A stretch of DNA of 49,689 bases from an uncultured Bacilli bacterium (GCA_947629415.1 CANRDP010000008.1:1-49689); one strand, 5' to 3'. Shown: positions 9,883-19,992, counted from the first letter of the stretch. Program-made: numbers and translations. The notes: generated by a model not told the origin, from the letters alone.

Positions 9883-10938
9883 GTGGCATCAGATCTTTTT
9901 CAATATGTACAAAAAACAAAGAATTTATCTTTTCAGAAACTTCCTTTTCATAGTGTTGATAGTTTAATTTTGTCTTGCTTAAGTTATTTACCATTTCAAA
10001 ATGAAGAAGTTCATCCGTGGGAAAAAGGATGGAAAAAAGATTGTTTTTCTTTAAAAGAGAAAATACAAAAATCACATCGTTTTTCTTTTTCCATCGGCTA
10101 TCCGATAGAAAAAAAAGATCCGCAAATAGAAAAACAATTTGCCGCGGTTTGTTATATTTTCGATGATTTTAATTATGTTTGTTTTCGCGGTACCGATGCA
10201 ACACTCACGGGATGGAAAGAAGATTTCAATTTATGTTTTATGGAAGAAATCCCGGCGCAGCAAGAAGCCAAAAAATATCTAGAGAAAATTTTCCAACTTT
10301 TCCCAAAGAAAAAATGTTTTGTCGGAGGACATTCAAAAGGAGGAAATTTGGCTATTTATGCCTCTGCTCATCAAAAAGAGGAAAATCAAATTTTCATCGA
10401 AAAAATATTTTGTCACGATGGGCCATCTTTTCTGCCTCGTTTTTTTGAAGAAAAAGGTTATGCTTCGATAAAGAATAAAATCGATAAAACCATCCCGGAA
10501 TCTTCTGTCATCGGATTATTGTTTCATAAAGACGAATATTATACCGTAATTAAATCTTCATCTTATTCTTTATTTCAACACAATCCTTTCAGTTGGGAAA
10601 TTGAAAATTTCGACTTTATCTCCTGCTCTTCGGTAAAAGAAATCTATTTAAAAATCAATCATATCATTAACACTTATATTTTCTCTTTAGAAAAAGAAGA
10701 ACGGCAAGAACTGGTCGATTTCTTTTTTCTTTTGATTCAAAAAACACAAAACAAAAACAAAAGAAAAGAAAGGGGTCTTTCTTCTTGGTTTCTTTCTTTC
10801 GCGGAAACAATTAAAGAAATACGAAGCGATGTCTCGGAAGAAAAAGAAAAAAGAATTCAGAAAAATGTTTTAAAATTGATGAATATTATCAAAAAAGAAA
10901 AAGAATGTTTTTCGACTTTAGAAAAAGAAAGCAAATAA
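9883..10938 (+). CDS. Mbeg1-like (DUF2974) alpha/beta hydrolase/lipase
   Basis: VCFRGTD and VGGHSKGGNLAIYA nucleophile elbow; GTG start. Confidence 0.8.
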   Translation: MASDLFQYVQKTKNLSFQKLPFHSVDSLILSCLSYLPFQNEEVHPWEKGWKKDCFSLKEKIQKSHRFSFSIGYPIEKKDPQIEKQFAAVCYIFDDFNYVCFRGTDATLTGWKEDFNLCFMEEIPAQQEAKKYLEKIFQLFPKKKCFVGGHSKGGNLAIYASAHQKEENQIFIEKIFCHDGPSFLPRFFEEKGYASIKNKIDKTIPESSVIGLLFHKDEYYTVIKSSSYSLFQHNPFSWEIENFDFISCSSVKEIYLKINHIINTYIFSLEKEERQELVDFFFLLIQKTQNKNKRKERGLSSWFLSFAETIKEIRSDVSEEKEKRIQKNVLKLMNIIKKEKECFSTLEKESK

Positions 10939-11643
10939 TTTCAAAAGTAAATTATTTTCATAAAAGAATTTAGAAATACGAAATTCTTGTTCTTGATTTA
11001 ATGCCATTTGCTCATTTAAAATCATTGAAAAATTATCAAAGAAAGGTACAGACATAATTCCCGTGAAAAGGATGCAAATAAAATCTACGACAACAATGCC
11101 GATAAAAGCTCCTAAAAGAAGTCCGAAGATGCGATCAATAATTTTGATTGTCGGTAATCGATTCAATAACATTTTGGTAAATCTTCTTAAAATCATTAAA
11201 AGAATCCGCACGGCAATAATTAAGATGATGAAACTAAAAATGGTCAATAACAACATCATCAAAACATCCGCGACCGTAACACCTAATTCAATTCCCCCGC
11301 TCGGTATGGATGGGGTAATTTTATCTGCCAAAAACGAAGCAAAAAAATCAGGAATAGATAAACTTTTTAAAGCATCCAACACCTTTTCTCTTTCCTCCGG
11401 ATAAAAAGTTTGACGAAATAAAGTATTTTGATTGTATAACCATTCCTGAATCGTTATTTTACCTTGTTGTACAAAAGATAACGATTGAAATAGGCTTGCC
11501 AAAGGTTGGCAAAAAATTAAAGCAATGAAAAAAGACAATATACCTCGGGCATAATATAATAGTGACCGCAAAAATCCTTTAATAAATCCAAAAAGAATAA
11601 AGGCAAGAATAAGAACAATAAAGATACAAGATATAATGTCCAT
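10918..11643 (-). CDS. CvpA family membrane protein
   Basis: MDIISCIFIVLILAFILFGFIKGFLRSL N-terminus; start at MDII with SD GGAGG. Confidence 0.8.
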   Translation of the reverse strand: MDIISCIFIVLILAFILFGFIKGFLRSLLYYARGILSFFIALIFCQPLASLFQSLSFVQQGKITIQEWLYNQNTLFRQTFYPEEREKVLDALKSLSIPDFFASFLADKITPSIPSGGIELGVTVADVLMMLLLTIFSFIILIIAVRILLMILRRFTKMLLNRLPTIKIIDRIFGLLLGAFIGIVVVDFICILFTGIMSVPFFDNFSMILNEQMALNQEQEFRISKFFYENNLLLKLFAFFF

Positions 11644-11663
11644 ATTTTCCTCCACTTAAAATT

Positions 11664-11672
11664 AGTATAGCA
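11664..11672 (-). promoter_or_regulatory. Extended -10 promoter element TGcTATACT for cvpA-like gene
   Basis: Minus strand TGCTATACT just upstream of the SD and start. Confidence 0.45.
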
Positions 11673-11757
11673 CAGTAAAAGAATTCTTATAAATAAAAGT
11701 GAAAATTTCGCCCCTTTTCAGAATGAGATTTTCATGTTAAAATAAGATTAAATTAAA

Positions 11758-11769
11758 GAAAGCGCTTTC
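11758..11769. promoter_or_regulatory. Palindrome GAAAGCGCTTTC, resembling a CcpA cre core
   Basis: Perfect 12-bp palindrome 19 bp upstream of ATG 11789. Confidence 0.35.
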
Positions 11770-11788
11770 GGCGCATGGAGGATATAAT

Positions 11789-13858
11789 ATGATGGATGAA
11801 CAATCACGCCTTTCCAAAATAAGAAATATTGCTTTTTTGGGTCACCAAGGCTCTGGAAAAACCACTTTATGTGAATCTTTGTATTGTTTGGCAGCAAATA
11901 AAGAGACGAAAGGAAGTATTGAAAAGAAAAATACCATTTCCGATTTCTTACCCGAAGAACAAAAAAGATTATCATCTATTTCGACTTCAATTCTACCCGT
12001 GGAATATCAAGGATATCGTTTCAATTTATTGGATGTCCCGGGAAGTGATGATTTTATTTCGGAAGTCTATGCTGTTACAAAAGTGGTAAAAGGCGCAGTG
12101 CTCTGTATTGATGCCACATCATCCGTGCAAGTTGGTACTATCCGTCATTGGGAAATTTTAAGAAAACGAAACATTCCGACCATTATTTATGTAAATAAAA
12201 TGGATAAGGAAAATATTCATTTTGATGATATATTGGATGATATTCGGGAAAAGTTAGGGAAAAATGCAGTTCCTTTTTGTTATCCTTTAGGCCATGAATA
12301 TGACTTCGATGGCTTTGTAAATGTTGTCGAATTGAAAGCAAGAATTTTTAATGGTAAAGAATGCGTGGATGCGGAAATTTATGACGATAAAAAACCAAAA
12401 ATTATGGAACTCCATAATGTCATCTGCGAAGCCGTCGCACAAACCGATGATGAATTATTGGAAAAATTCTTTTCCGAAGAACCTTTAACACACGAAGAAA
12501 TCAAACGTGGATTAAGAAAAGGAGTATTGGAAGGAGAATTAATTCCCGTTTTGGTTGGAAGTGCATCCAAAAATATCGGTCTTCATACCATGTTACAAAT
12601 GTTTGAAGATTATTTACCCGATCCCTCGGATTTAAAACCTTATATGGGTTCCAATGCCAAAGGGGAAAAATCAGAAAGAAAAACTTCCGTGGAAGAACCT
12701 TTTTCGGCATATGTTTTTAAAACCACTTGTGACGTTTATGCCGGTACCGTATCCTATATCAAAATTATCTCCGGAAAATTAAAAATCGGTGATGAAGTAG
12801 CAATTCCTTCACAAGATCGTACCGAAAAAATCAATAATATGTTCTATCTTTTGGGAAAGACACAGACACCGATCAATGAAGCAAAAGCCGGTGATATCAT
12901 TGCCATATCCAAAATAGATATTCGCAGCGGTGATACTTTATGCGATCCGAAAAATACTATTTTATTCGATCGAATTGATTATCCTTCTGCCTGTATTTTT
13001 AAAGGATTGGTTTTAAAATCCAGAAACGATGAAGGAAAATTAATGTCCGCATTGCAAAAACTTCAAATTGAAGATCCTTCCATTGACTTTCATCGGAATG
13101 CGGAAACCAAACAATTATTACTCGGTGGATTATCCATGTCTCACTTGGATTTTTTGATAAATAAATTAAGAAATATTTATCGTGTGGAAGTGGATATGGA
13201 AGATGAAAAGATCGGTTATCGTGAAAGTATTACTCGAAGTGCTGTCGGAGAAGGCCGATACATTAAACAATCCGGTGGCTCGGGATTCTATGGTGTCGTT
13301 TCTATGACTTTTGAACCTTGTGAAACCTCTACCTTTGAAGAAACCGTTTTCGGTGGCGCAGTACCAAAGAATTATTTCCCCGCTGTAGAAAAAGGATTTT
13401 ATGAAGCATTAGAACAAGGTTTGTTGGCAGGCTTCCCCGTAATCGGAGTAAAAGGTATTTTAACCGATGGAAAATATCATTCGGTTGATTCGAATGAATT
13501 ATCTTTTAAAATGGCAGCCATTTTAGCTTTCAAAGATGCATATATGAAATGCAAACCGGTAATTCTGGAACCGATTGATTGTGTTGTTGTTTCGGTACAT
13601 CAACAATATATCGGAGGAATTTTAAGTGATTTGAATACACGAAGAGGAAGAGTTCAATCCATTGAAGATGGTGAAAATAATCGCCAGGAAGTAACGGCTC
13701 TTGTCCCCGAAAGCGAAATCAAAGATTATGCCACCAGATTAAAAGCCATGACTCAGGGAATGGGTTATTTTACCAGAAAATTTGAAATGTACGATCGTTT
13801 GCCGGAAATGTTAAACGAAAAAGTCATTAAAGAAAATTCTTTATTGAAAAAAGAATAA
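11789..13858 (+). CDS. Elongation factor G-like translational GTPase (EF-G paralog)
   Basis: GHQGSGKTTL, DVPGSDDF, VNKMDKE; EF-G domains II-V; atypical GHQGSGKT P-loop. Confidence 0.9.
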   Translation: MMDEQSRLSKIRNIAFLGHQGSGKTTLCESLYCLAANKETKGSIEKKNTISDFLPEEQKRLSSISTSILPVEYQGYRFNLLDVPGSDDFISEVYAVTKVVKGAVLCIDATSSVQVGTIRHWEILRKRNIPTIIYVNKMDKENIHFDDILDDIREKLGKNAVPFCYPLGHEYDFDGFVNVVELKARIFNGKECVDAEIYDDKKPKIMELHNVICEAVAQTDDELLEKFFSEEPLTHEEIKRGLRKGVLEGELIPVLVGSASKNIGLHTMLQMFEDYLPDPSDLKPYMGSNAKGEKSERKTSVEEPFSAYVFKTTCDVYAGTVSYIKIISGKLKIGDEVAIPSQDRTEKINNMFYLLGKTQTPINEAKAGDIIAISKIDIRSGDTLCDPKNTILFDRIDYPSACIFKGLVLKSRNDEGKLMSALQKLQIEDPSIDFHRNAETKQLLLGGLSMSHLDFLINKLRNIYRVEVDMEDEKIGYRESITRSAVGEGRYIKQSGGSGFYGVVSMTFEPCETSTFEETVFGGAVPKNYFPAVEKGFYEALEQGLLAGFPVIGVKGILTDGKYHSVDSNELSFKMAAILAFKDAYMKCKPVILEPIDCVVVSVHQQYIGGILSDLNTRRGRVQSIEDGENNRQEVTALVPESEIKDYATRLKAMTQGMGYFTRKFEMYDRLPEMLNEKVIKENSLLKKE

Positions 13859-13941
13859 TTCTACAGGAAAAAATATTTTCATAATGGAAAAATACTGAAT
13901 TTGTTTTATACTTATATAAGTGTTGTTATAGGTTAAAATAA

Positions 13942-15318
13942 ATGAAGTTGGCAGAAAATCAAAATTCCATTATAGTTACATGTAAAGATCTTTCCAATGA
14001 AGGAAAAGGTGTTGTTTTTTATAATGGTCGAACCGGATTTGTCGATCATCTTTTAATCGGCGAAGAAGCAAAAATTATTATTACCTATCAAAAAAAAGAT
14101 ATCTTTTTCGGAAAAATACAATCTTTAATCACCAAAAACAGTGATCGAATAAAACCCCTTTGTCCTTATTTTTATGAATGCGGTGGTTGTCAGCTTATGC
14201 ATATGAATTATGAAGCCCAATTGCTTTATAAAAAGAATAAAGTCAAAGAATGCCTTTATCATATTGGTCATTTGAATATTGATGTTGATTCAACTATAGG
14301 AATGGAAGATCCGACACATTATCGAAATAAGATTCAAGTACCGATAAAACGAGTAAAAAAGAAAATTGTTTCCGGTTTTTATAAAGAGAAAAGTCATGAT
14401 ATCGTTCCGGTGGAACATTGTTCTATTGAAAATAAAAATGCCGATCAAATTTTAAATACCATTCGGAATTTAATGAAAAAATATCATATTGAACCATATA
14501 ATGAAGATCTTCGGAAGGGTGTATTACGACATGTGCTCATACGAAATTCCAGAAAAAGCAAAGAAAATATGGTGGTTCTTGTCACCAATTGCGATGCGTT
14601 CCCGGGAAGAAACGATTTTGTGAAAGAATTAAAGAAGTTGGAACCGAGCATTTCTACGGTTGTACAAAACATCAATTTACGAGATACCAATGTAATTTTA
14701 GGTGAAAAAGAACGTGTTTTAAGCGGCAAAGGGTTTATTGAAGATACTTTATGCGGAATTAAATTCAAAATATCACCGAAATCTTTTTTCCAAGTCAATC
14801 CCGTACAAACGGAAAAATTATATCAACTTGCCATATCTTCGGCAGAATTATCGGAAAACGATTTGATTTTAGATGCTTACTGCGGGATCGGTACCATTGG
14901 TTTAATTGCCGCGAGTAAAGTGAAAAAAGTCATCGGTGTTGAAATTGTAAAAGAAGCGGTTTTCGATGCAATCAAAAACGCAAAAGAGAATTCAATTTCA
15001 AATGCTTTTTTCTATTGCGGTGACGCCGGAGAATTTATTCAAGAAAAATTTGAAGAAGGCATTCATTTTGATGTTGTTTTTATGGATCCTCCTCGAAAAG
15101 GAAGCGATGAAAAATTTTTAAATATTTTAAGGAAAACGCATCCGAAAAAAATCGTATATATTTCTTGTGATCCTGCGACATTAGCTCGTGATTTGAATTT
15201 TTTATCACCGGATTATCAAATAAAAAAAGTGACACCCATAGATATGTTCCCCAATACCGCGCATATTGAAACAGTGGTTGTCCTTTCTTACAAAAATCCC
15301 GATCAACATAAAAATTAA
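13942..15318 (+). CDS. rlmD: 23S rRNA (uracil-5-)-methyltransferase RlmD/RumA family
   Basis: TRAM domain, CPYFYECGGCQLMH Fe-S motif, DAYCGIGTIGL, DPPRKG, YISCDPATLARD. Confidence 0.9.
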   Translation: MKLAENQNSIIVTCKDLSNEGKGVVFYNGRTGFVDHLLIGEEAKIIITYQKKDIFFGKIQSLITKNSDRIKPLCPYFYECGGCQLMHMNYEAQLLYKKNKVKECLYHIGHLNIDVDSTIGMEDPTHYRNKIQVPIKRVKKKIVSGFYKEKSHDIVPVEHCSIENKNADQILNTIRNLMKKYHIEPYNEDLRKGVLRHVLIRNSRKSKENMVVLVTNCDAFPGRNDFVKELKKLEPSISTVVQNINLRDTNVILGEKERVLSGKGFIEDTLCGIKFKISPKSFFQVNPVQTEKLYQLAISSAELSENDLILDAYCGIGTIGLIAASKVKKVIGVEIVKEAVFDAIKNAKENSISNAFFYCGDAGEFIQEKFEEGIHFDVVFMDPPRKGSDEKFLNILRKTHPKKIVYISCDPATLARDLNFLSPDYQIKKVTPIDMFPNTAHIETVVVLSYKNPDQHKN

Positions 15319-15465
15319 ATTCGATTTGGAGCGCACAAAAAACAACTCTTTCAGTAAAAAACGTAAATCAAAAAAATTACTTATAAAAAAAATAATATAC
15401 AAAACAATAAAACAAGCGATTATCGATTAAGATGTTCTCGTATATCCTTTTTCATCTATATTTTT

Positions 15466-16437
15466 TTATTCAATATCTTGATTCATAAGCAATCGATATA
15501 GGCGCATGAAGACAGCAAATAATATTCCGGCAACCGGCCAGACAACCCATGTAATTTCCCAATTCAAGGTCAGAAAACTCCAAATAAGATATACACTGGT
15601 GATAATTAACCAATAAATTGTAGAGACAGTCCTCATTCCTTGTATCTTTTTCCAATTTCTTTGCGTAGATTCATTCCCTTTTAAAAGTTTTTGCATACTG
15701 ATAAAGCGCACACCGGAAAAAACAAAAAGAAAAACGCCGAGGCCAACAAAAAACAACATGATAGCAAGCATTATTACCATAAAAAATTCTTTATCAATAA
15801 TTACGCCTACAAAAAGCGGAATCGGTGAAATAACACATAAAAATGCAGCAATAACATTACATTTTATATAAGTAGCTCGATATTCTTTCTGTTTTTCTTT
15901 GATTACTTCATCGACACCATACTCTAATGCAAAAGGCTCTTTATCAATAAATTCAAAAGGTGCATTCTTAAGACCACATAAAACGAAAAGTGCAACAGCT
16001 GCAGCAACAAAAAGAAGTAAAGCAACAAGACCAACACCACCAGCTAAGTTTTCCGAAATAGAATATTCCGGTTCTACCGCTGCTGCGCCTAAAATAAGCA
16101 ATGGAATCACAGCAATAATACATAAAAAAGTGCCAATGGCAATACGTAACGCTGCTTTTTTTCTCCACTCCAGAAATTCATTTGCTAAAGAAAGCGAAAT
16201 TTGTTTTATCGGAGTAGCGGTTATAAATTTTTCATCTTCGATTTCGTCTTTGAGAAGATAATCGGTCGTGACACCGAAAAGTTTACTCAGTGCTAAAATC
16301 TTCTCATAATCCGGAATGGTCTGAGCATTTTCCCATTTTGAAACTGCTTGTCTTGATACTTGCATTTTCTCTGCAAGTTCCTCTTGCGACCAACCATTCT
16401 TTTTTCTTAAATTTGTTATTTTATCCGCTAAGATCAT
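15466..16437 (-). CDS. XRE-family transcriptional regulator fused to a polytopic membrane domain
   Basis: HTH KNGWSQEELAEKMQVSRQAVSKWENAQTIPDYEKI followed by several TM helices. Confidence 0.85.
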   Translation of the reverse strand: MILADKITNLRKKNGWSQEELAEKMQVSRQAVSKWENAQTIPDYEKILALSKLFGVTTDYLLKDEIEDEKFITATPIKQISLSLANEFLEWRKKAALRIAIGTFLCIIAVIPLLILGAAAVEPEYSISENLAGGVGLVALLLFVAAAVALFVLCGLKNAPFEFIDKEPFALEYGVDEVIKEKQKEYRATYIKCNVIAAFLCVISPIPLFVGVIIDKEFFMVIMLAIMLFFVGLGVFLFVFSGVRFISMQKLLKGNESTQRNWKKIQGMRTVSTIYWLIITSVYLIWSFLTLNWEITWVVWPVAGILFAVFMRLYRLLMNQDIE

Positions 16438-16472
16438 TTCTCTATCCTCCGCATAAGATTTGTCCGATTAAC

Positions 16473-16560
16473 TCATCTTCCACTTTGATAATAGTCTATT
16501 TTCCAGTTGCCGTCTACCAAACGGAAGATGGAATTTTGTCAACCGACAGTTGCAAAACGA
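16473..16560 (-). promoter_or_regulatory. Candidate operator/leader region of the XRE gene
   Basis: 8-bp inverted repeat CATCTTCC/GGAAGATG (16474-16481, 16523-16530) and CAACcgacaGTTG palindrome (~16540-16552). Confidence 0.35.
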
Positions 16561-16691
16561 GTATAAATACATTTTCCACGAAACCGAAATATATCCTTTA
16601 TAAAAATTGCGATAAATATTCTTATTTTTTAAAATTTTAAAAAGATACAAAGGAAATAAATTTCCCTGAAAAAATTATAAAATATAAAAAA

Positions 16692-16718
16692 CGTTCTATT
16701 CTTTTCAGTAATAGAACG
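16692..16718 (-). terminator. Intrinsic terminator downstream of tRNA-Ala
   Basis: CGTTCTATT-cttttcagt-AATAGAACG, 9-bp stem, followed on the minus strand by TTTTTTATATTTTAT. Confidence 0.75.
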
Positions 16719-16730
16719 AAATTTTCTTTT

Positions 16731-16806
16731 TGGTGGAGCTGACGAGGATCGAACTCGCTACCTATTCGTTGCGAACGAATCGCTCTCCCAACTGAGCTAC
16801 AGCCCC
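16731..16806 (-). tRNA. tRNA-Ala (anticodon CGC), CCA encoded
   Basis: Complete cloverleaf: acceptor GGGGCTG/CAGCTCC with G3-U70, D-arm GCTCAGTTGGGAGAGC, anticodon arm ATTCG-TTCGCAA-CGAAT, T-arm GCGAGTTCGATCCTCGT, 3' ACCA. Confidence 0.93.
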
Positions 16807-16867
16807 GAAATAAAGCATTTTTATTCTACTGAATCTCTAATGCTTTTTCAATCGAAACTTTATATAT

Positions 16868-17599
16868 TTACTTTTTTTCAATTTCAAGAACCGCTATAAA
16901 ATTCGTTTGATTGCTCACTCCTTTAACACGGATAATATTTTCTTTTCGTTCATAATAAACTTTAACTTTTTGACCGAAAGATAATTCATGCACATAATCG
17001 ATTTCAAAAGTATGTATTCTTTCATTTTCCTCTAAAACGATGGAATTCATAATGTATTTTGCATATTGAATGTTATTAATATGTCGATTGTGATCTAAAT
17101 CACAATATTCCGTTTCAATTTCATGAAAAGGAAGATTTTCACAATCGAAATCTTCTAATTTAAAAAATGGTGTTTCAAATGTTTTTTCTTCACATATTTC
17201 CTTTATAGGATATTCAAAATTACGAGGAAGAATTATGCATCTTTTTACGACATCCAATATAACCCACTTGGATTGTATTTTGCAAAGAACATTTCCATTT
17301 AAATCTTCGATAATTGTATCACGATCAAAATCCGCTCGTCCTTTTTCTCTGGGCCATGTTTTTACATTTACCGTAGCATATAGCGGTGGATACTTTTCCA
17401 TGACAAATCGATTTCTCATAAGCACCCAAATACGATTTTGCTTTATAAAATCCTCAAATCCGATGTGTAAAATATCGGCATGTTTCCCGGCAACATCTTG
17501 TGCTAAATCCAAAACAGCCTGGGGTAACAAACAATCGTGACAATTGAAATCCGATACTCTCAGACGAAATTTTTCTTCATAAATTGCATTTTTATCCAT
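16868..17599 (-). CDS. Acyl-ACP thioesterase family protein
   Basis: Double hotdog-type sequence; WVLMRNRFVMEKYP, DLDHNRHINNIQYAKYI. Confidence 0.85.
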   Translation of the reverse strand: MDKNAIYEEKFRLRVSDFNCHDCLLPQAVLDLAQDVAGKHADILHIGFEDFIKQNRIWVLMRNRFVMEKYPPLYATVNVKTWPREKGRADFDRDTIIEDLNGNVLCKIQSKWVILDVVKRCIILPRNFEYPIKEICEEKTFETPFFKLEDFDCENLPFHEIETEYCDLDHNRHINNIQYAKYIMNSIVLEENERIHTFEIDYVHELSFGQKVKVYYERKENIIRVKGVSNQTNFIAVLEIEKK

Positions 17600-18248
17600 T
17601 GGATGGTATCCTCCCTCTTAAAATTCTTAGCCCAGGTATTAGAAGTTCTCCCAAAATATTTCCTAACAAAACCGAAAAGAATTTCCCTACTATTTCTCCG
17701 GAAAAAAGCGTTGCTCCAAGACAATAAATCTGAAACGAAACAAAGTAATTTCCAAGATAAGAAACAAGAACAAAGCAAAGAATTAATACCAGAAATCGGG
17801 CAATCGGTTGCTCTGCTTTTTTATAAGTATTCACACCAAAATAGATAAGAATCCCCGATAAAAACGACAATAAAATAATCTCCAGATAATTATATTGTAT
17901 TATTTGATTTTTCACAATTTCTACTGCATTCTTATAGATTTCAATAGATTCATAAGAAAACAAATTCATGAGCAATGAAAGTAAAATTATTCCCAAAAAA
18001 TTTCCTATTAAAGAGAAAATTGTTTCTATGATATTCCATAATTTATTTTCCAAAACATATGGCACTTTTATCATGAAATTATCATAGCCATAAAGCATCG
18101 TAATCAAGAAACCCACGCTTAAAGAAAGATATCCAATCCAAGTAGAAAAGCAAAAGAAATATCCAATAGAAAATATTCCGATAACAAGCCCTGCTATAAA
18201 AGCATTGACCGTTGTTTTTAAACACTTAAAAAAGAGAATCTTTTTCAT
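17592..18248 (-). CDS. Formate/nitrite transporter (FNT)-like membrane protein
   Basis: Six-TM-like protein; ILIYFGVNTYKKAEQPI and GNILGELLIPGL resemble FNT-family members. Confidence 0.5.
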   Translation of the reverse strand: MKKILFFKCLKTTVNAFIAGLVIGIFSIGYFFCFSTWIGYLSLSVGFLITMLYGYDNFMIKVPYVLENKLWNIIETIFSLIGNFLGIILLSLLMNLFSYESIEIYKNAVEIVKNQIIQYNYLEIILLSFLSGILIYFGVNTYKKAEQPIARFLVLILCFVLVSYLGNYFVSFQIYCLGATLFSGEIVGKFFSVLLGNILGELLIPGLRILRGRIPSNG

Positions 18249-18318
18249 AAATTTACCTCATGTTTAACTATACTATTTTTATGTTATCAAGTAAACAAGA
18301 ACTGAACATACTAATTCT

Positions 18319-19563
18319 ATGGAAAGAATTATTTTTTGTATTGATGTCCGTTCTTTTTACGCTTCTGTTGAATGTGTCGATCGCGGCTTAAATCCAAATA
18401 CTACACCTCTGGTAGTTTTAGATAAAGAGCGAGGCCCCGGATCCATTTGCTTAGCGGTCTCTCCTTATTTAAAAAAATTAGGTATTCCCTCCAGAATTCG
18501 TCGTTATGACTTACCCCATCTTCCCAATATTATCTATGCACGGCCGCGAATGTCCCGTTATATTGATGTCAGTGCCAAGATTGTTGCCACTTATTTAGAT
18601 TTCGTTGCTCCAGACGATTTACATGTCTATTCGATTGATGAAAGTTTTTTGGATGTCACTCATTATCAAAAACTATATAAATGTTCTCCGATCGAGTTGG
18701 CAAAGAAAATAAAACAAGAAATTTATAATCGTTTTTCTTTATCTTTATCCATAGGTATTGGACCAAATCTTCTTTTAAGTAAAATTGCTATGGATATTGA
18801 AGCCAAAAAGAAAAATGACGGTATTGCTTATTGGACGAAAGAAGATATCGAAACAAAATTATATCCTATCACTCCATTATCCGATTTTTTTGGTATCGGA
18901 AAGCGCATGGAAAAAAAATTAAATGCTTTAGGGCTATATAAAATCGGTGATATAGCAAATTACCCCAGAGAAAAATTAGTAAATTATTTCGGCGTAATCG
19001 GTGCAGAATTATATGATCATAGTCATGGCATTGATTTATCTAGAATTCAAGAACCTTATAAAATAAGTGAAAAATCCATTTCATCCTCACAAATTTTCTT
19101 TCGTGATTATAATTATACGGAAATTAATTTAATTCTTATGGAAACATTAGATGATCTTTTATATCGATTGGATAAAAGAAATGCGTTATGCAAAACCATT
19201 GCATTATCCATCGGATATAAAAATTCGCTTCTTCCGAATTTTCATAAACAAGGCTCTTTGATTCATCCTACCGCATCTTTTCAGGAAATTTATTCTGTTC
19301 TTATCTCTTTCTTTTCACTGGCATCTTCAAAATATCCGATTCGTTCTATGGGCATTCGATTGTCCGGATTAATTCCTGAAAATGCCGTCCCTTTGGATTT
19401 GTTTTATTCTCCGGATGAAATTGCCAAAGAAAGGACTTTAAGAAGAGTAACCAGTAAAATCAAAGAAAAATATGGCGCAAATGCAATTTTAAGAGCATCC
19501 TCTTTATTATCTCATTCCACCATAAAAGAACGGCACAACTTAATCGGAGGTCATAAGAAATGA
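18319..19563 (+). CDS. Y-family DNA polymerase (UmuC/UvrX type)
   Basis: IDVRSFYASVEC, AVSPYLKKLGI, VYSIDESFLDVT, SIGIGPNLLLSKIAMD, GIGKRMEKKLNALGL. Confidence 0.92.
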   Translation: MERIIFCIDVRSFYASVECVDRGLNPNTTPLVVLDKERGPGSICLAVSPYLKKLGIPSRIRRYDLPHLPNIIYARPRMSRYIDVSAKIVATYLDFVAPDDLHVYSIDESFLDVTHYQKLYKCSPIELAKKIKQEIYNRFSLSLSIGIGPNLLLSKIAMDIEAKKKNDGIAYWTKEDIETKLYPITPLSDFFGIGKRMEKKLNALGLYKIGDIANYPREKLVNYFGVIGAELYDHSHGIDLSRIQEPYKISEKSISSSQIFFRDYNYTEINLILMETLDDLLYRLDKRNALCKTIALSIGYKNSLLPNFHKQGSLIHPTASFQEIYSVLISFFSLASSKYPIRSMGIRLSGLIPENAVPLDLFYSPDEIAKERTLRRVTSKIKEKYGANAILRASSLLSHSTIKERHNLIGGHKK

Positions 19564-19868
19564 AAAAAAGTCATCATCGTGGCATGGAAAAATGGATTCC
19601 TTTTGATTCTTTGACGCCTTTTAAAGAAAAAATCGAAGAAGAAAAAAGAAAAAAGAAAAAAAAGGAGTGTATTTTAAGTGAAGATCAAATATCGGAAATA
19701 AATCAAACACTTCTTTCTTACCATAATCAAATAATTACGATTGAATATTTGAAAAACAATGAATTTTGCCAGATAAACGGGAGAATTTCACAAATTAATA
19801 TACAAGAACAATATCTTAAAATAAACTCCGAAAAAATTCTTTTTTCCGAAATAAAAAATATTTTTTAA
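19560..19868 (+). CDS. YolD-like family protein
   Basis: Overlaps stop of UmuC-like gene (aaATGA); H-x-R-G-M-x-K-W motif and C-terminal YolD-like fold. Confidence 0.75.
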   Translation: MKKSHHRGMEKWIPFDSLTPFKEKIEEEKRKKKKKECILSEDQISEINQTLLSYHNQIITIEYLKNNEFCQINGRISQINIQEQYLKINSEKILFSEIKNIF

Positions 19869-19901
19869 ATTTTTCCAATAAAACATCCATGATAATTTGT
19901 T

Positions 19902-19992
19902 TATATTATGGTGGCAGGAAACTGCTGCCGGGACGATGAGGTTTTTTAATCCCTTTACTTACCATAATAATTTTCTCCTCATCGTCTTTTTT
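19902..19992 (+). promoter_or_regulatory. Candidate structured RNA leader with terminator upstream of TrmH-family methyltransferase gene
   Basis: GGTGGCAG-GAAA-CTGCTGCC hairpin; ATTATGGT/ACCATAAT pairing; GACGATGAGG/CCTCATCGTC stem followed by TTTTTTATTT. Confidence 0.55.

Noticed and set aside
18290-18318. LexA/SOS box before the UmuC-like gene (GAACTGAACATACTAATTC)
   Set aside because: Does not fit the Firmicutes GAAC-N4-GTTC spacing; only one half is good.
19889-19939. Possible 16-aa leader peptide MIICLYYGGRKLLPGR in the TrmH leader
   Set aside because: No Shine-Dalgarno and the reading frame simply crosses the GNRA hairpin; kept as a structured RNA candidate instead of an attenuator peptide.
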